64,000 nucleotides of DNA, taken from positions 2,108,001-2,172,000 of the forward strand of contig NZ_CP039371.1 of assembly GCF_005080685.1 (NCBI RefSeq), in the 5' to 3' direction. Both the position numbers and the translations under genes were made by a program. Numbering within the stretch: the stretch's first letter is position 1; each line of letters begins with the position of its first letter. The DNA is from Pseudomonas putida. GTDB taxonomy: Bacteria > Pseudomonadota > Gammaproteobacteria > Pseudomonadales > Pseudomonadaceae. This document shows positions 47,968-56,732 of this stretch, piece after piece. A model generated the notes under the pieces. It ran no database searches. It had not been told where the DNA came from and saw only the letters and a program-made list of their open reading frames with translations.

Positions 47968-48176
47968 CCGGTAGCCAGGCTACTCCTGGTCATGCCACCT
48001 CGTAAAAGCTGTAGGAGATAAGTCCTTCGCTTGTAGGAGGCATCCGATTTCAAGCTACTTTCAGTTCCCTGAGCCCATTGCTTGCGCATCCCCATGTTTC
48101 CGCCGGCCAAACCGTGTTTCAGTGAAAACGCATCAAGACACCTTTGACTGAAACCCAAAAACGGCAGGACATTCCG
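47968..48176. other. Gap downstream of the tssM remnant
   Basis: About 210 bases with no recognisable gene or strong hairpin; the following gene has its own SD (GCAGGACATTCCG before ATG 48177). Confidence 0.4.
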
Positions 48177-48656
48177 ATGAACATTACCGAGGTGAATGAC
48201 TTAATCAAGTCACTGGGTCAGCCATGTGTCGAATTAGAGGAGAACGTACTGTTGTGCAACGAACTCCTCAAGCTGGAGGAGGGGGGCGACAAGAACGCGT
48301 TTTTGATGTTACGCCCAGAGCCCGGGGTTGAGATGTGGATCTGGGTCAGGACCAAGGCGCTGGAAACGGTGCTTTTCTGTCTAATGGAGACGATAAACGG
48401 GGACGCGGCCTATAGCGGCGCGCTGCCGAGCCCGTTTTCGTTGAAGATGACCAAGCGCGATGTGAGGGCGCTTCTAGGGGAACCCTACGAGTCGTCACCG
48501 CCATCCGACGCACTTCGCGACCAGGGCTACGCCGGGACGGACTACTACCGTTATGGCGCGTCGACTTTTCCTGATGCACAAGTTGGATTGCAATACCGGG
48601 AAGATGGCCTCGTCTGTACGATAGGTTTTTCTCGGAAGGGTGCTGGGCTGCACTGA
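48177..48656 (+). CDS. DUF6392-like protein, possible immunity protein
   Basis: 159 aa (MNITEVNDLIKSLGQPCVEL). The pattern LMLRPEPGVEMWIWVRTKALE ... YSGALPSPFSLKMTKRDVRALLGEPYES ... DYYRYGASTFPDAQVGLQY resembles the DUF6392 family often found beside pyocin or T6SS effector genes. No signal peptide or TM. With a PAAR gene and tssM remnant nearby, an orphan immunity role is plausible, but no cognate toxin is seen. Family assignment is from memory of the motif. Confidence 0.6.
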   Translation: MNITEVNDLIKSLGQPCVELEENVLLCNELLKLEEGGDKNAFLMLRPEPGVEMWIWVRTKALETVLFCLMETINGDAAYSGALPSPFSLKMTKRDVRALLGEPYESSPPSDALRDQGYAGTDYYRYGASTFPDAQVGLQYREDGLVCTIGFSRKGAGLH

Positions 48657-48739
48657 GTGTGCGGGCTATCACCATACAGGCGCGGTGGCGATCTGTGCGA
48701 TTGGCTATCCGGTCGCCTCGCTACGCTAGCCACCGGAAC

Positions 48740-49255
48740 TCAAGCCCAGAAGCCGAACGCGAGCAGTGCCGCCACTCCAAGCCCCACCGCCACCGAACAT
48801 CCACCCAACGACAACGCCGCACGCCCATGCCGATACCAACCGTCCTGGCCCAGTTCCCGCGCTGGGGCCAGCAGTTGCCGCCAGCGCAATTCGGTGTCGT
48901 GGAATGCCTGGAGGTGTGCAGGGTCGGCATCCAGCCAGCGGCGAAAGTCGATGCGTTCGCATGAGGTGGCGTCGGGGCTTTGCAGGCGCACGTACCATTG
49001 GGCGGCCACGCTGGCGAGGGTGTCGCCCTGGGGGCGGGCGGCTTGCAGTGCTTGGCTCATGTTTCGTTCGATACTGCGCAACGGCAGGTCGAGGCGGATG
49101 GCGATGCTGGCGAAATCGAGTTGATCCAGGCGATTGAGCAGGAACACTTGCTGCACACGCCGGGGCAGGCGCTTGAGGCCATGCAGTAGGGCGCTGTCGG
49201 CCACTTGCTCGGCGGATGGCGTAGGGTGCTCAAGGGGCAGCAGCAGACGGCTCAT
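48740..49255 (-). CDS. Mini fusion: sigma70 region-4-like HTH, DUF4880 (FecR N-terminal) and one TM helix
   Basis: 171 aa. Residues ~25-75 resemble the DNA-binding end of FecI-type ECF sigma factors (LKRLPRRVQQVFLLNRLDQLDFASIAIRL). Residues ~88-130 match the FecR cytoplasmic domain (AAQWYVRLQSPDATSCERIDFRRWLDADPAHLQAFH). The end (~147-171, SLGGCSVAVGLGVAALLAFGFWA) is a TM helix with no periplasmic part. Region 2 is absent, so it cannot work as a normal sigma factor. SD AAGGAG selects ATG 49255. It lies just downstream, on the same strand, of an iron-regulated sRNA, hinting at iron control. Confidence 0.75.
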   Translation of the reverse strand: MSRLLLPLEHPTPSAEQVADSALLHGLKRLPRRVQQVFLLNRLDQLDFASIAIRLDLPLRSIERNMSQALQAARPQGDTLASVAAQWYVRLQSPDATSCERIDFRRWLDADPAHLQAFHDTELRWRQLLAPARELGQDGWYRHGRAALSLGGCSVAVGLGVAALLAFGFWA

Positions 49256-49303
49256 GGACAGCTCCTTGCTCAAAAGGGTAGGGATGGGGGCATCTTCCTT
49301 GAT

Positions 49304-49353
49304 GCGGAATCAGAGTAGGCGAAACGAGATTGATTCTCAAGTGCTGATTCCGC
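49304..49353 (-). promoter_or_regulatory. Inverted repeat with Fur-like centre upstream of the sigma/FecR mini gene
   Basis: GCGGAATCAG (49304-49313) and CTGATTCCGC (49344-49353) are perfectly complementary. The 30-base loop contains GAGATTGATTCTCAAG, loosely like a Fur box. It lies 50-100 bases before ATG 49255. Confidence 0.4.
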
Positions 49354-49436
49354 AAAGATTTGTAATGAGCGTTCACGCTCTAACATACTTTTGCTATCAT
49401 GCCGGCCATCAACGATCTTCATTAGCCTGAAGAGCC

Positions 49437-49465
49437 AAAAAAAAGACCCGGCAAAAAGCCGGGTC
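49437..49465 (-). terminator. Intrinsic terminator of PrrF
   Basis: On the minus strand GACCCGGC-TTTTT-GCCGGGTC (49465-49445) is followed by eight U residues (49444-49437). Confidence 0.92.
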
Positions 49466-49547
49466 AAAAACCGTGATTAGCCTGATGAGGAGATAATCTA
49501 GAGCGACCTAAGCTCCAGGTTATCCAGCGGATCTCGCGATCAGCTGA
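49437..49547 (-). ncRNA. prrF: PrrF-type iron-responsive small RNA
   Basis: About 110 nt on the minus strand. It contains the conserved PrrF stretches GATCGCGAGATC, GATAACCTGGAGCTTAGGTC and the target-pairing core CTCCTCATCAGGCTAATCAC. It ends in a Rho-independent terminator. A Fur-like box overlaps its promoter. In P. aeruginosa PrrF RNAs repress iron-rich enzymes, including TCA-cycle ones, when iron is scarce. Identification is by recalled sequence; start of transcription is estimated from the -10 box. Confidence 0.88.
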
Positions 49548-49552
49548 GTGCA

Positions 49553-49580
49553 ATAATAATCGTTATCATTTGCAAGTCAA
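49553..49580 (-). promoter_or_regulatory. prrF promoter with overlapping Fur box
   Basis: Minus strand: -35 TTGACT (49580-49575), 16-base spacer, -10 TATTAT (49558-49553). The spacer and -10 are covered by GCAAATGATAACGATTATT (49573-49555), which matches 14 of 19 positions of the Fur consensus. Repression by Fur in iron-replete cells follows from this layout. Confidence 0.8.
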
Positions 49581-49665
49581 ATGAATTTTCAGTTATCCGC
49601 TGAAATATTTCGCCGCACGTCCTCGACTCGGCCCACGGGCCTCCCGCCGCTACCTTCATCTTTCT

Positions 49666-49992
49666 CTACGTCTGTTCCTGAATCCCTGGCTGGGCAGGCT
49701 TCTCGCCGTGCTCCAACAAGGCTTTGGCCATCTCGATCATGTGCACCAGCGCAAGGGTCAGCTCACGCGGCATGCCGTCCTGCTGCGAGGCGGTCGCGCG
49801 GGCCGAGGCAGCTGCGCAACGAAGCAAGGCGACAGCGTTGTGCATGATTTCCTCGCGGCTCACATCCTCGTGCAGGGTCCAGATTTTATGCTGGATGGTC
49901 GATAACGGCTGGCTGGGGTTGAGGTAGTAATCCAGCGCACGACGGGCCGCTTCACACTCGCTTTCTGTAACGGGCTTTTTCGGTGGTTTCAT
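49666..49992 (-). CDS. DUF6124/DUF3077-like small protein
   Basis: 108 aa (MKPPKKPVTESECEAARRALDYYLNP ...). The opening EAARRALDYYLNP and the later EIMHNAVALLRCAAASARATAS ... HMIEMAKALLEHG are typical of the small Pseudomonas-specific DUF6124/DUF3077-like proteins, all helical and of unknown function. ATG 49992 was chosen; AGGT upstream is a weak SD. It is divergent from the S24-type repressor with 128 bp between, so it may be a target of that repressor. Confidence 0.65.
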   Translation of the reverse strand: MKPPKKPVTESECEAARRALDYYLNPSQPLSTIQHKIWTLHEDVSREEIMHNAVALLRCAAASARATASQQDGMPRELTLALVHMIEMAKALLEHGEKPAQPGIQEQT

Positions 49993-50120
49993 CGCAGTAC
50001 CTGTTGATATCCCTTCAATCACAATGAAACCTGAATATAGGTCAGTCTGTATTTTTTATCTTGTCATAGATAATTCAAGGTGTGTATTGAACCCTCCAGT
50101 ACAGTCCGTATTGTGCGCTC

Positions 50121-50777
50121 ATGGAAAACTGGAACGCATTTCTCAAGCGCTACAAGCGCGAGCACAACCTCAGCCAGCTCAAACTCGCTGAACGTCTGTC
50201 GATGACGCAGGGCGGCGTGGGCCATTGGCTGCGTGGCACGCGTCGCCCGACGCTGGCCACCATCAACGAGAAGCTGGAAAAACTTGGCTTGGTGTATCTA
50301 GAGGCCCAGGTGATGGTGGTCGAGCGCACGCTGGTGCGTGAAGAGCCCACTGCCTATGCGGCGCAGCGCCCGGTGTCGGGAGAGGCGCTGCGCTATGCCA
50401 GCTTCCGTTTTCCGGTGTTGGCCTGGCAGGATTTGCAGGGCGATTTACCAGAGAAAGCCGAGGTATCGGAGCAGACCGATTACATGCCTTCAGGCAACGC
50501 ATTCTGGCTGGAAGTCGAAAATGACTCGATGAACGCCGCCAGCGGCAGAAGCGTGCCCGAGGGTATGCGCATTCTGGTAGATACAGGACTTGTGGCCGAG
50601 CCAGGCAGGTTGGTGATCGCTCGTCAGCCAGGCAAGTCGGCGATTTTCCGCGAGTTGGCCGAGGAGGGTGGGCAGTGGTATTTGAAGCCGCTGAATAGTC
50701 GCTATCCGGCACTGGTTTGTGAAGAGGGGTGTGAATTTCTGGGCGTGGTGGTTCGGGTGCATGGAATTTTCGATTGA
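50121..50777 (+). CDS. XRE-HTH / S24 phage-type repressor, apparently non-cleavable
   Basis: 218 aa. N-terminal XRE HTH (1-65: HNLSQLKLAERLSMTQGGVGHWLRG) and C-terminal S24 LexA/CI dimerisation domain (~95-218). Ser136 (ENDSM) is in the place of the catalytic serine, but the position expected for the catalytic lysine is Arg177 (AIFREL), and the usual Ala-Gly scissile bond (after PVLAW) reads LQGD. So RecA-stimulated self-cleavage looks lost. No prophage or pyocin genes are adjacent. Divergent from a DUF6124-like gene. Confidence 0.82.
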   Translation: MENWNAFLKRYKREHNLSQLKLAERLSMTQGGVGHWLRGTRRPTLATINEKLEKLGLVYLEAQVMVVERTLVREEPTAYAAQRPVSGEALRYASFRFPVLAWQDLQGDLPEKAEVSEQTDYMPSGNAFWLEVENDSMNAASGRSVPEGMRILVDTGLVAEPGRLVIARQPGKSAIFRELAEEGGQWYLKPLNSRYPALVCEEGCEFLGVVVRVHGIFD

Positions 50778-50821
50778 TGGGGCCATGTAGTGCCTGGCGT
50801 TACATCTCCAGCGCCTGGGAG

Positions 50822-51071
50822 ATCGAGCGCCGCCCGCGCGGCGCATCGCGACGCAAGGCCGCTCCCACATCTGTTTCGAGCCAATTATGTCTGGTAGGCC
50901 ATGGTTGTCAGCCTGGTGGGCCCGGCGCGATATTTGTGTTGGCGCAGGACGCACCACGATATTCCATGGTGCCGCCAAAGGCGAACAACCATGGCCTGAC
51001 AGACATAATTGGCCCGAAACAGATGTGGGAGCGGCCTTGCGTCGCGATGCGCCGCGCGGGCGGCGCTCGAT
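50822..51071. repeat. 87-bp inverted repeat built from REP elements
   Basis: 50822-50908 and 50985-51071 are complementary with three mismatches, separated by 76 bases. Each arm carries a REP core (CGCGACGCAAGGCCGCTCCC) plus about 45 bases of unrelated sequence ending CCATGGTTGT. More GC-rich REP debris follows to about 51140. The gap 50778-51164 holds no gene. Confidence 0.85.
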
Positions 51072-51164
51072 TTGCGCGGCACCACAACTCTCCAGCGCAC
51101 ACTTCGCGATGCGCCGCCCGGGCGCCGCTCGATATCGGCAGCGCCGCAAAACCTGAGACGCCCC

Positions 51165-53117
51165 CTACTCAACCAACTCCACCAACACCGTCCCTTCGCT
51201 GACCATATCCCCCTCCTGGCAGAACAGCGCCTGTACCGTACCGCCATGCGGCGCCCGGATGCTGTGCTCCATCTTCATCGCCTCCAGCACCACCAGGGGC
51301 GTGCCAGCCTCAACGACCTGCCCCGGTTCGACCAGCACTCGCACGATGCTGCCGTTCATCGGCGCACCCAGTCCGCCCTGATGGCCATGGCTGGCTTCAG
51401 CGGCGCTGATCGGGTCGAACGGCTCGACGGCGTGCATCTCGCCGTCCCAACGCAGGTACAGCGTGTCGTCACGGCGTACCGCCAGATAGCGGCGGCGCAC
51501 GCCATCCTGGTCGTGGTTGAGCTGTTCGCCGTCCAGGTGCCAGGTCGACGCCGCGCTGCGCTCCAGGGCCACGGCCTGGTCCTGGCCACCACTGCTCAGG
51601 TGCAGGCTGCTGCGCGCCGGTAGGCCCAGGCGCAGGCCGCTACGCTCGGCCCAAGGCGAGGCAGCATCGTCAGCGCGGCGCTGCGTGGCTTGGCCTTGCA
51701 GCCAGGCCTCGGCCGCCGCTTCCCAGAAAGGCGCTGGCAACGCTTGTGGTGCCGGCAGCAGCACCTGTTGATGGCGGGCGATGAAACCGGTATCCAGTTC
51801 GGCCTCGGCGAAGGCCGGGTGGGCGAGGATACGCCGCAGGAAACCGATGTTGGTCTTGAGCCCACCGATGGCGAATTCGTCGAGCATGGCCAGCAAGCGC
51901 AGACGCGCCTGCTCGCGGTCGACGCCCCAGGCGATCAGCTTGCCCAGCATCGGGTCGTAGAACGGCGACACCACATCGCCCTCGTTGACCCCGCTGTCCA
52001 CCCGGCGGCCTTCGCCAGGTGCCGACTCGCGGTACAGCGCCAGGCGACCGGTGGCCGGCAGGAACTCGTTGGCCGGGTCTTCGGCGTACAGGCGCACTTC
52101 GATGGCATGGCCGATCAGCGGTACCTGCGCCTGGGTGATTGGCAGTGGCTCGCCGCAGGCGACGCGGATCTGCCAGGCCACCAGATCGAGGCCGGTGATC
52201 GCCTCGGTGACCGGGTGCTCAACCTGCAGGCGGGTGTTCATCTCCATGAAGAAGAACTCGCCACGGGCGTCGAGCAGGAACTCGACGGTACCGGCGCCGA
52301 CGTAGCCGATTGCCTGGGCCGCGCGCACCGCCGATTCGCCCATGGCCTGGCGCAGCTCGGGCGACAGGCCCGGTGCCGGCGCTTCCTCGACCACCTTCTG
52401 GTGGCGGCGTTGGATCGAGCAGTCGCGCTCGTTCAGGTACAGGCAGTTGCCGTGCTGGTCGGCGAACACCTGGATCTCCACGTGGCGCGGCTTGAGCACG
52501 TATTTTTCCACGAGCATGCGAGCATCGCCGAACGACGCCTGTGCCTCGCGCTGGGCAGAAGCCAGGGCGTCGGCCAGTTCATGCTCGTGCTCGACCACCT
52601 TCATGCCCTTGCCGCCACCCCCGGCGCTGGCCTTGAGCAGCACCGGGTAGCCGATGCGTTCGGCGGCGGCGCGGAAGGTGTCGAAGTCCTGGGCCTCGCC
52701 GTGATAGCCCGGCACCAGGGGCACGCCGGCCGACTCCATCAGCGCCTTGGCCGCCGACTTGCTGCCCATGGCGTCGATGGCGCTGGCCGGGGGGCCGAGG
52801 AAGATCAGCCCGGCAGCTTCGATGGCGCGAGCGAAGCCTGCGTTTTCCGAAAGAAAGCCGTAGCCCGGATGGATGGCCTGGGCACCGCTGGCCTTGGCCG
52901 CGGCGAGCAGCTTGTCGACCAGCAGGTAACTGTCGGCGGCCTTGGTGCCGCCCAGGTCGACGCGGATGTCGGCTTCGTGGCTGTGCCGCGCGTCACGGTC
53001 GGTAGCGCTGTGCACGGCCACAGTGGTCAGGCCCATGGCCTTGGCGGTGCGCATTACTCGGCAGGCGATCTCGCCGCGGTTGGCGACCAACAGGGTGGTC
53101 AATGGAGGGCGGCTCAT
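51165..53117 (-). CDS. liuD: Methylcrotonyl-CoA carboxylase, biotin-carrying alpha subunit
   Basis: ATP- and biotin-dependent carboxylation of 3-methylcrotonyl-CoA in leucine/isovalerate breakdown, with LiuB. 650 aa: biotin carboxylase N-domain (LLVANRGEIACRVMRTA), ATP-grasp with GGGGKGMK, C-domain ending near 445, then linker, and biotinyl domain with Lys615 in EAMKMEHS. ATG 53117 overlaps the stop of liuC by 4 bases. Last gene of liuABCD. Confidence 0.94.
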   Translation of the reverse strand: MSRPPLTTLLVANRGEIACRVMRTAKAMGLTTVAVHSATDRDARHSHEADIRVDLGGTKAADSYLLVDKLLAAAKASGAQAIHPGYGFLSENAGFARAIEAAGLIFLGPPASAIDAMGSKSAAKALMESAGVPLVPGYHGEAQDFDTFRAAAERIGYPVLLKASAGGGGKGMKVVEHEHELADALASAQREAQASFGDARMLVEKYVLKPRHVEIQVFADQHGNCLYLNERDCSIQRRHQKVVEEAPAPGLSPELRQAMGESAVRAAQAIGYVGAGTVEFLLDARGEFFFMEMNTRLQVEHPVTEAITGLDLVAWQIRVACGEPLPITQAQVPLIGHAIEVRLYAEDPANEFLPATGRLALYRESAPGEGRRVDSGVNEGDVVSPFYDPMLGKLIAWGVDREQARLRLLAMLDEFAIGGLKTNIGFLRRILAHPAFAEAELDTGFIARHQQVLLPAPQALPAPFWEAAAEAWLQGQATQRRADDAASPWAERSGLRLGLPARSSLHLSSGGQDQAVALERSAASTWHLDGEQLNHDQDGVRRRYLAVRRDDTLYLRWDGEMHAVEPFDPISAAEASHGHQGGLGAPMNGSIVRVLVEPGQVVEAGTPLVVLEAMKMEHSIRAPHGGTVQALFCQEGDMVSEGTVLVELVE

Positions 53118-53929
53118 GGGCGCGGTTCCTTCTTGTCGTCGTTTTGCCAGGCGGGGCGGCGTTTTTCCAGGAAAGCGCGCAGGCCTTCCTGGCCTTCGGC
53201 GCTGACTCGGATGTGGGCGATGGTGTTCTCGCAGTAGCGGCGCAGCGCCGGGCTCAACTCGCCGTCATCGACTTCGCGCAGCAGGTCCTTGGATGCACGC
53301 AGGGCCTGCGGGCTGTTCTGCAGCAGGTTGGCGACCCAGGCTTCGACCTGGGCGTCGAGCTCGCTGGCCGGGTACACCTCGGCCAGCAAGCCCAGTTCGC
53401 GGGCACGCAGGCCGCTGAAACGCTCGGCGGTGAGGCTGTAGCGCCGCGCTGCACGCTCGCCGATGGCCTTGACCACGAACGGGCTGATCACCGCCGGAGC
53501 CAGGCCAATGCGTACTTCCGACAGGCACAGCTGCGCGTCCTCGGCACCGATGGCCATGTCGCAGCAACTGATCAGGCCCAGCGCGCCACCGAAGGCCGCG
53601 CCTTGCACCACCGCCAAAGTCGGGGCCTTGAGCCGATGCAGGGCATACATCAGCTCGCCGAGTTCATGGGCGTCTTCCAGGTTGCGGTTGAAGTCCAGCT
53701 GCGCCGACTGCTGCATCCAGGCCAGGTCGGCGCCGGCGCTGAAGTGTCGGCCACGGCCGCGCAGCAGCAAGAAGCGCAAGCTGGCGTCTTCGCCAAGCTG
53801 ATCGAGGGCGATGATCAGCTCGCGGATCATCTGTGCATTGAATGCGTTGTTCTTGTCCTCGCGGTTCAGCCACAGGGTGGCGAAGCCGCGGGGGTCGCGA
53901 ATCACTTCGAGGGTGCTGAAATCGCTCAT
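53114..53929 (-). CDS. liuC: 3-methylglutaconyl-CoA hydratase (enoyl-CoA hydratase family)
   Basis: Hydrates 3-methylglutaconyl-CoA to HMG-CoA. 271 aa, crotonase fold: oxyanion-hole segment RHFSAGADLAWM and catalytic-region GAAFGGALGLISCCDMAIG with the LCLSEVRIGLAPAVIS stretch. Starts 3 bp after liuB ends. The liu context fixes the substrate better than the sequence alone. Confidence 0.9.
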   Translation of the reverse strand: MSDFSTLEVIRDPRGFATLWLNREDKNNAFNAQMIRELIIALDQLGEDASLRFLLLRGRGRHFSAGADLAWMQQSAQLDFNRNLEDAHELGELMYALHRLKAPTLAVVQGAAFGGALGLISCCDMAIGAEDAQLCLSEVRIGLAPAVISPFVVKAIGERAARRYSLTAERFSGLRARELGLLAEVYPASELDAQVEAWVANLLQNSPQALRASKDLLREVDDGELSPALRRYCENTIAHIRVSAEGQEGLRAFLEKRRPAWQNDDKKEPRP

Positions 53930-53932
53930 GGG

Positions 53933-55540
53933 TCACATCCGGAAGATGCCGAAGCGGCTCTGTTCGATTGGGGCGTTCAGCGCGGCAGACAGGGCCAGGC
54001 CGAGCACGTCGCGGGTCTGCGCCGGGTCGATGACGCCGTCGTCCCACAGTCGCGCACTGGAGTAGTAGGGGTGGCCCTGGCGCTCGTACTGGTCGAGGAT
54101 CGGCTGCTTGAGCTTGGCTTCGTCGGCGGCACTGAACGCCTGGCCGCTGCGTTCGCTCTGCTCGCGCTTGACCTGGGCGAGCACTCCGGCAGCCTGCTCG
54201 GCGCCCATCACGCCGATGCGCGCGTTGGGCCACATCCACAGCATGCGCGGGTCGTAGGCGCGTCCGCACATGCCGTAGTTGCCGGCGCCGAAGCTGCCGC
54301 CGATGATCACCGTGAACTTCGGCACCTGGGCGCAGGCCACCGCGGTGACCAGCTTGGCGCCGTGCTTGGCGATACCACCTTCCTCGTACTTCTTGCCGAC
54401 CATGAAGCCGGTGATGTTCTGCAGGAACAGCAGTGGGATACCGCGTTGGCAGGCAAGCTCGATGAAGTGCGCGCCTTTTTGCGCAGCTTCGGCGAAGAGG
54501 ATGCCGTTGTTGGCCAGGATCGCCACCGGATAACCATGCAAGTGGGCGAAGCCGCACACCAGGGTGGTACCGAACAGGGCCTTGAACTCGTCGAACACCG
54601 AGCCATCGACCAGGCGGGCTATCACCTCGCGCACATCGAATGGCTGCTTGGCATCGGCCGGCACCACACCGTACAGCTCCTCGGCGGCGTACAGCGGAGC
54701 CACCACCGGCCGGCATTGCAGTTGGCCGAGCTTGTGCCAGTTGAGGTTGGCGACGCTACGCCGGGCCAGGGCCAGGGCGTGTTCGTCGTTGTCGGCATAA
54801 TGGTCGGCCACGCCACTGGTGCGGCAGTGCACGTCGGCGCCGCCGAGGTCTTCGGCGCTCACCACCTCACCGGTGGCGGCCTTCACCAGCGGCGGCCCGG
54901 CGAGGAAGATGGTGGCTTGCTGGCGCACCATGATCGCTTCGTCGGCCATGGCCGGCACGTAGGCGCCGCCCGCAGTGCACGACCCCATGACCACGGCGAT
55001 CTGTGGGATGCCCAGGGCGCTCATGTTGGCCTGGTTGAAGAAGATCCGCCCGAAATGCTCGCGATCGGGGAATACCTCGTCCTGGCGTGGCAGGTTGGCG
55101 CCGCCGGAATCGACCAGGTAGATGCACGGCAGGCGGTTCTGCAGGGCGATGGTTTGCGCACGCAGGTGTTTCTTGACCGTCAGCGGGTAGTAGGAGCCGC
55201 CTTTGACCGTGGCGTCGTTGGCCACGATCATGCACTCGACGCCCTCCACGCGGCCGATGCCCGCGATCACTCCGGCTGCCGGCACATCCTCGCCGTACAC
55301 CTCATGGGCGGCCAGTTGGCCAATTTCAAGAAATGCCGAGCCGGGGTCGAGCAGGCGGTCGATCCGCTCACGCGGCAGCAGCTTGCCCCGCGAGGTGTGC
55401 CGCTCCTGGGCCTTGGGCCCACCGCCCTGGCTGACCTGGGCCAGCAGCTCGCGCAAGGCCTGCACCTGTTCGAGCATGGCCGCGCTGTTGCCGGCGAACT
55501 CCGCCGACCGTGGGTTGATCTGGGTGTGCAAGGTAGCCAT
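53933..55540 (-). CDS. liuB: Methylcrotonyl-CoA carboxylase, carboxyltransferase beta subunit
   Basis: 535-aa carboxyltransferase that moves CO2 from biotin to 3-methylcrotonyl-CoA. Two crotonase-like halves: N-half with [20 protein letters not shown] and [17 protein letters not shown]-half with [32 protein letters not shown] and [11 protein letters not shown]. Starts 18 bp after liuA. Confidence 0.94.
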   Translation of the reverse strand: MATLHTQINPRSAEFAGNSAAMLEQVQALRELLAQVSQGGGPKAQERHTSRGKLLPRERIDRLLDPGSAFLEIGQLAAHEVYGEDVPAAGVIAGIGRVEGVECMIVANDATVKGGSYYPLTVKKHLRAQTIALQNRLPCIYLVDSGGANLPRQDEVFPDREHFGRIFFNQANMSALGIPQIAVVMGSCTAGGAYVPAMADEAIMVRQQATIFLAGPPLVKAATGEVVSAEDLGGADVHCRTSGVADHYADNDEHALALARRSVANLNWHKLGQLQCRPVVAPLYAAEELYGVVPADAKQPFDVREVIARLVDGSVFDEFKALFGTTLVCGFAHLHGYPVAILANNGILFAEAAQKGAHFIELACQRGIPLLFLQNITGFMVGKKYEEGGIAKHGAKLVTAVACAQVPKFTVIIGGSFGAGNYGMCGRAYDPRMLWMWPNARIGVMGAEQAAGVLAQVKREQSERSGQAFSAADEAKLKQPILDQYERQGHPYYSSARLWDDGVIDPAQTRDVLGLALSAALNAPIEQSRFGIFRM

Positions 55541-55558
55541 GTGCGTGGTTCCTCCTGC

Positions 55559-56722
55559 TCAGCGGGTTTCGTTGAACAGTTCGCGACCGATCAACATCCG
55601 GCGGATTTCGCTGGTACCGGCGCCGATTTCGTAAAGCTTGGCATCGCGCAGCAAGCGGCCTGCGGGGAATTCGTTGATGTAGCCGTTGCCGCCGAGGATC
55701 TGGATCGCCTCCAGGGCCATCTGGGTAGCGCGCTCGGCGGTGTAAAGGATCACCCCGGCGGCGTCCTTGCGCGTGGTCTCGCCACGGTCGCAGGCCTGGG
55801 CCACGGCATACAGGTAGGCGCGGCTGGCGTTGAGCTGGGTGTACATGTCGGCGATCTTGCCCTGGATCAGCTGGAACTCGCCGATGCTCTGACCGAACTG
55901 CTTACGGTCGTGGATGTACGGCACCACCAGGTCCATGCAGCTCTGCATGATGCCGGTGGGGCCACCGGAGAGCACCACACGCTCGTAGTCCAGGCCACTC
56001 ATCAGCACGCGCACGCCGCCGTTGAGCTGGCCAAGGATGTTTTCTTCCGGTACCTCGACACCGTCGAAGAACAGCTCGCAGGTGTTGGAGCCACGCATGC
56101 CGAGCTTGTCGAACTTGTTGCTGCGCGAGAAGCCTTTCCAGTCGCGCTCGACGATGAACGCGGTGATGCCGTGAGGGCCCTTGTCCAGGTCGGTCTTGGC
56201 GTAGATCACGTAGGTGTTGGCGTCGGGGCCGTTGGTGATCCAGGTCTTGCTGCCGTTGAGCACGTAGCGGTCGCCGCGTTTCTCGGCACGCAGTTTCATC
56301 GACACGACGTCGGAGCCGGCATTGGGCTCGCTCATCGCCAGGGCGCCGATGTGCTCGCCGCTGATCAGCTTGGGCAGGTATTTCTGCTTCTGTTCGTGGG
56401 TGCCGTTGCGGTTGATCTGGTTGACGCACAGGTTGGAGTGGGCGCCATAGGAAAGGGCAACCGAGGCCGAGCCGCGGCTGATCTCTTCCATCGATACCAC
56501 GTGCGCGAGGTAGCCGAGGCCGGCGCCGCCATATTCTTCCGCCACGGTGATGCCAAGCAGGCCCATGTCGCCGAACTTGCGCCACATGTCAGCGGGGAAC
56601 AGGTTGTCGTGGTCGATCTGCGCGGCGCGTGGCGCCAGTTCGGCGGCAACGAACGTGCGCACCTGGTCGCGGAGCATGTCGATGGTTTCGCCCAGGGCGA
56701 AGTTCAGGGATGGGTAATGCAT
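55559..56722 (-). CDS. liuA: Isovaleryl-CoA dehydrogenase
   Basis: FAD-dependent oxidation of isovaleryl-CoA to 3-methylcrotonyl-CoA. 387 aa of the acyl-CoA dehydrogenase family: [46 protein letters not shown], and the C-terminal [37 protein letters not shown] chose ATG 56722 since AAGGTG lies 6 bases before it; the GTG at 56731 sits inside that SD. First gene of the operon. Confidence 0.94.
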   Translation of the reverse strand: MHYPSLNFALGETIDMLRDQVRTFVAAELAPRAAQIDHDNLFPADMWRKFGDMGLLGITVAEEYGGAGLGYLAHVVSMEEISRGSASVALSYGAHSNLCVNQINRNGTHEQKQKYLPKLISGEHIGALAMSEPNAGSDVVSMKLRAEKRGDRYVLNGSKTWITNGPDANTYVIYAKTDLDKGPHGITAFIVERDWKGFSRSNKFDKLGMRGSNTCELFFDGVEVPEENILGQLNGGVRVLMSGLDYERVVLSGGPTGIMQSCMDLVVPYIHDRKQFGQSIGEFQLIQGKIADMYTQLNASRAYLYAVAQACDRGETTRKDAAGVILYTAERATQMALEAIQILGGNGYINEFPAGRLLRDAKLYEIGAGTSEIRRMLIGRELFNETR

Positions 56723-56732
56723 GCGGGGCACC

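Noticed and set aside
50774..51202. Short open frames across the 87-bp inverted repeat on both strands
   Set aside because: They are mirror translations of the same palindrome with no SD; not genes.
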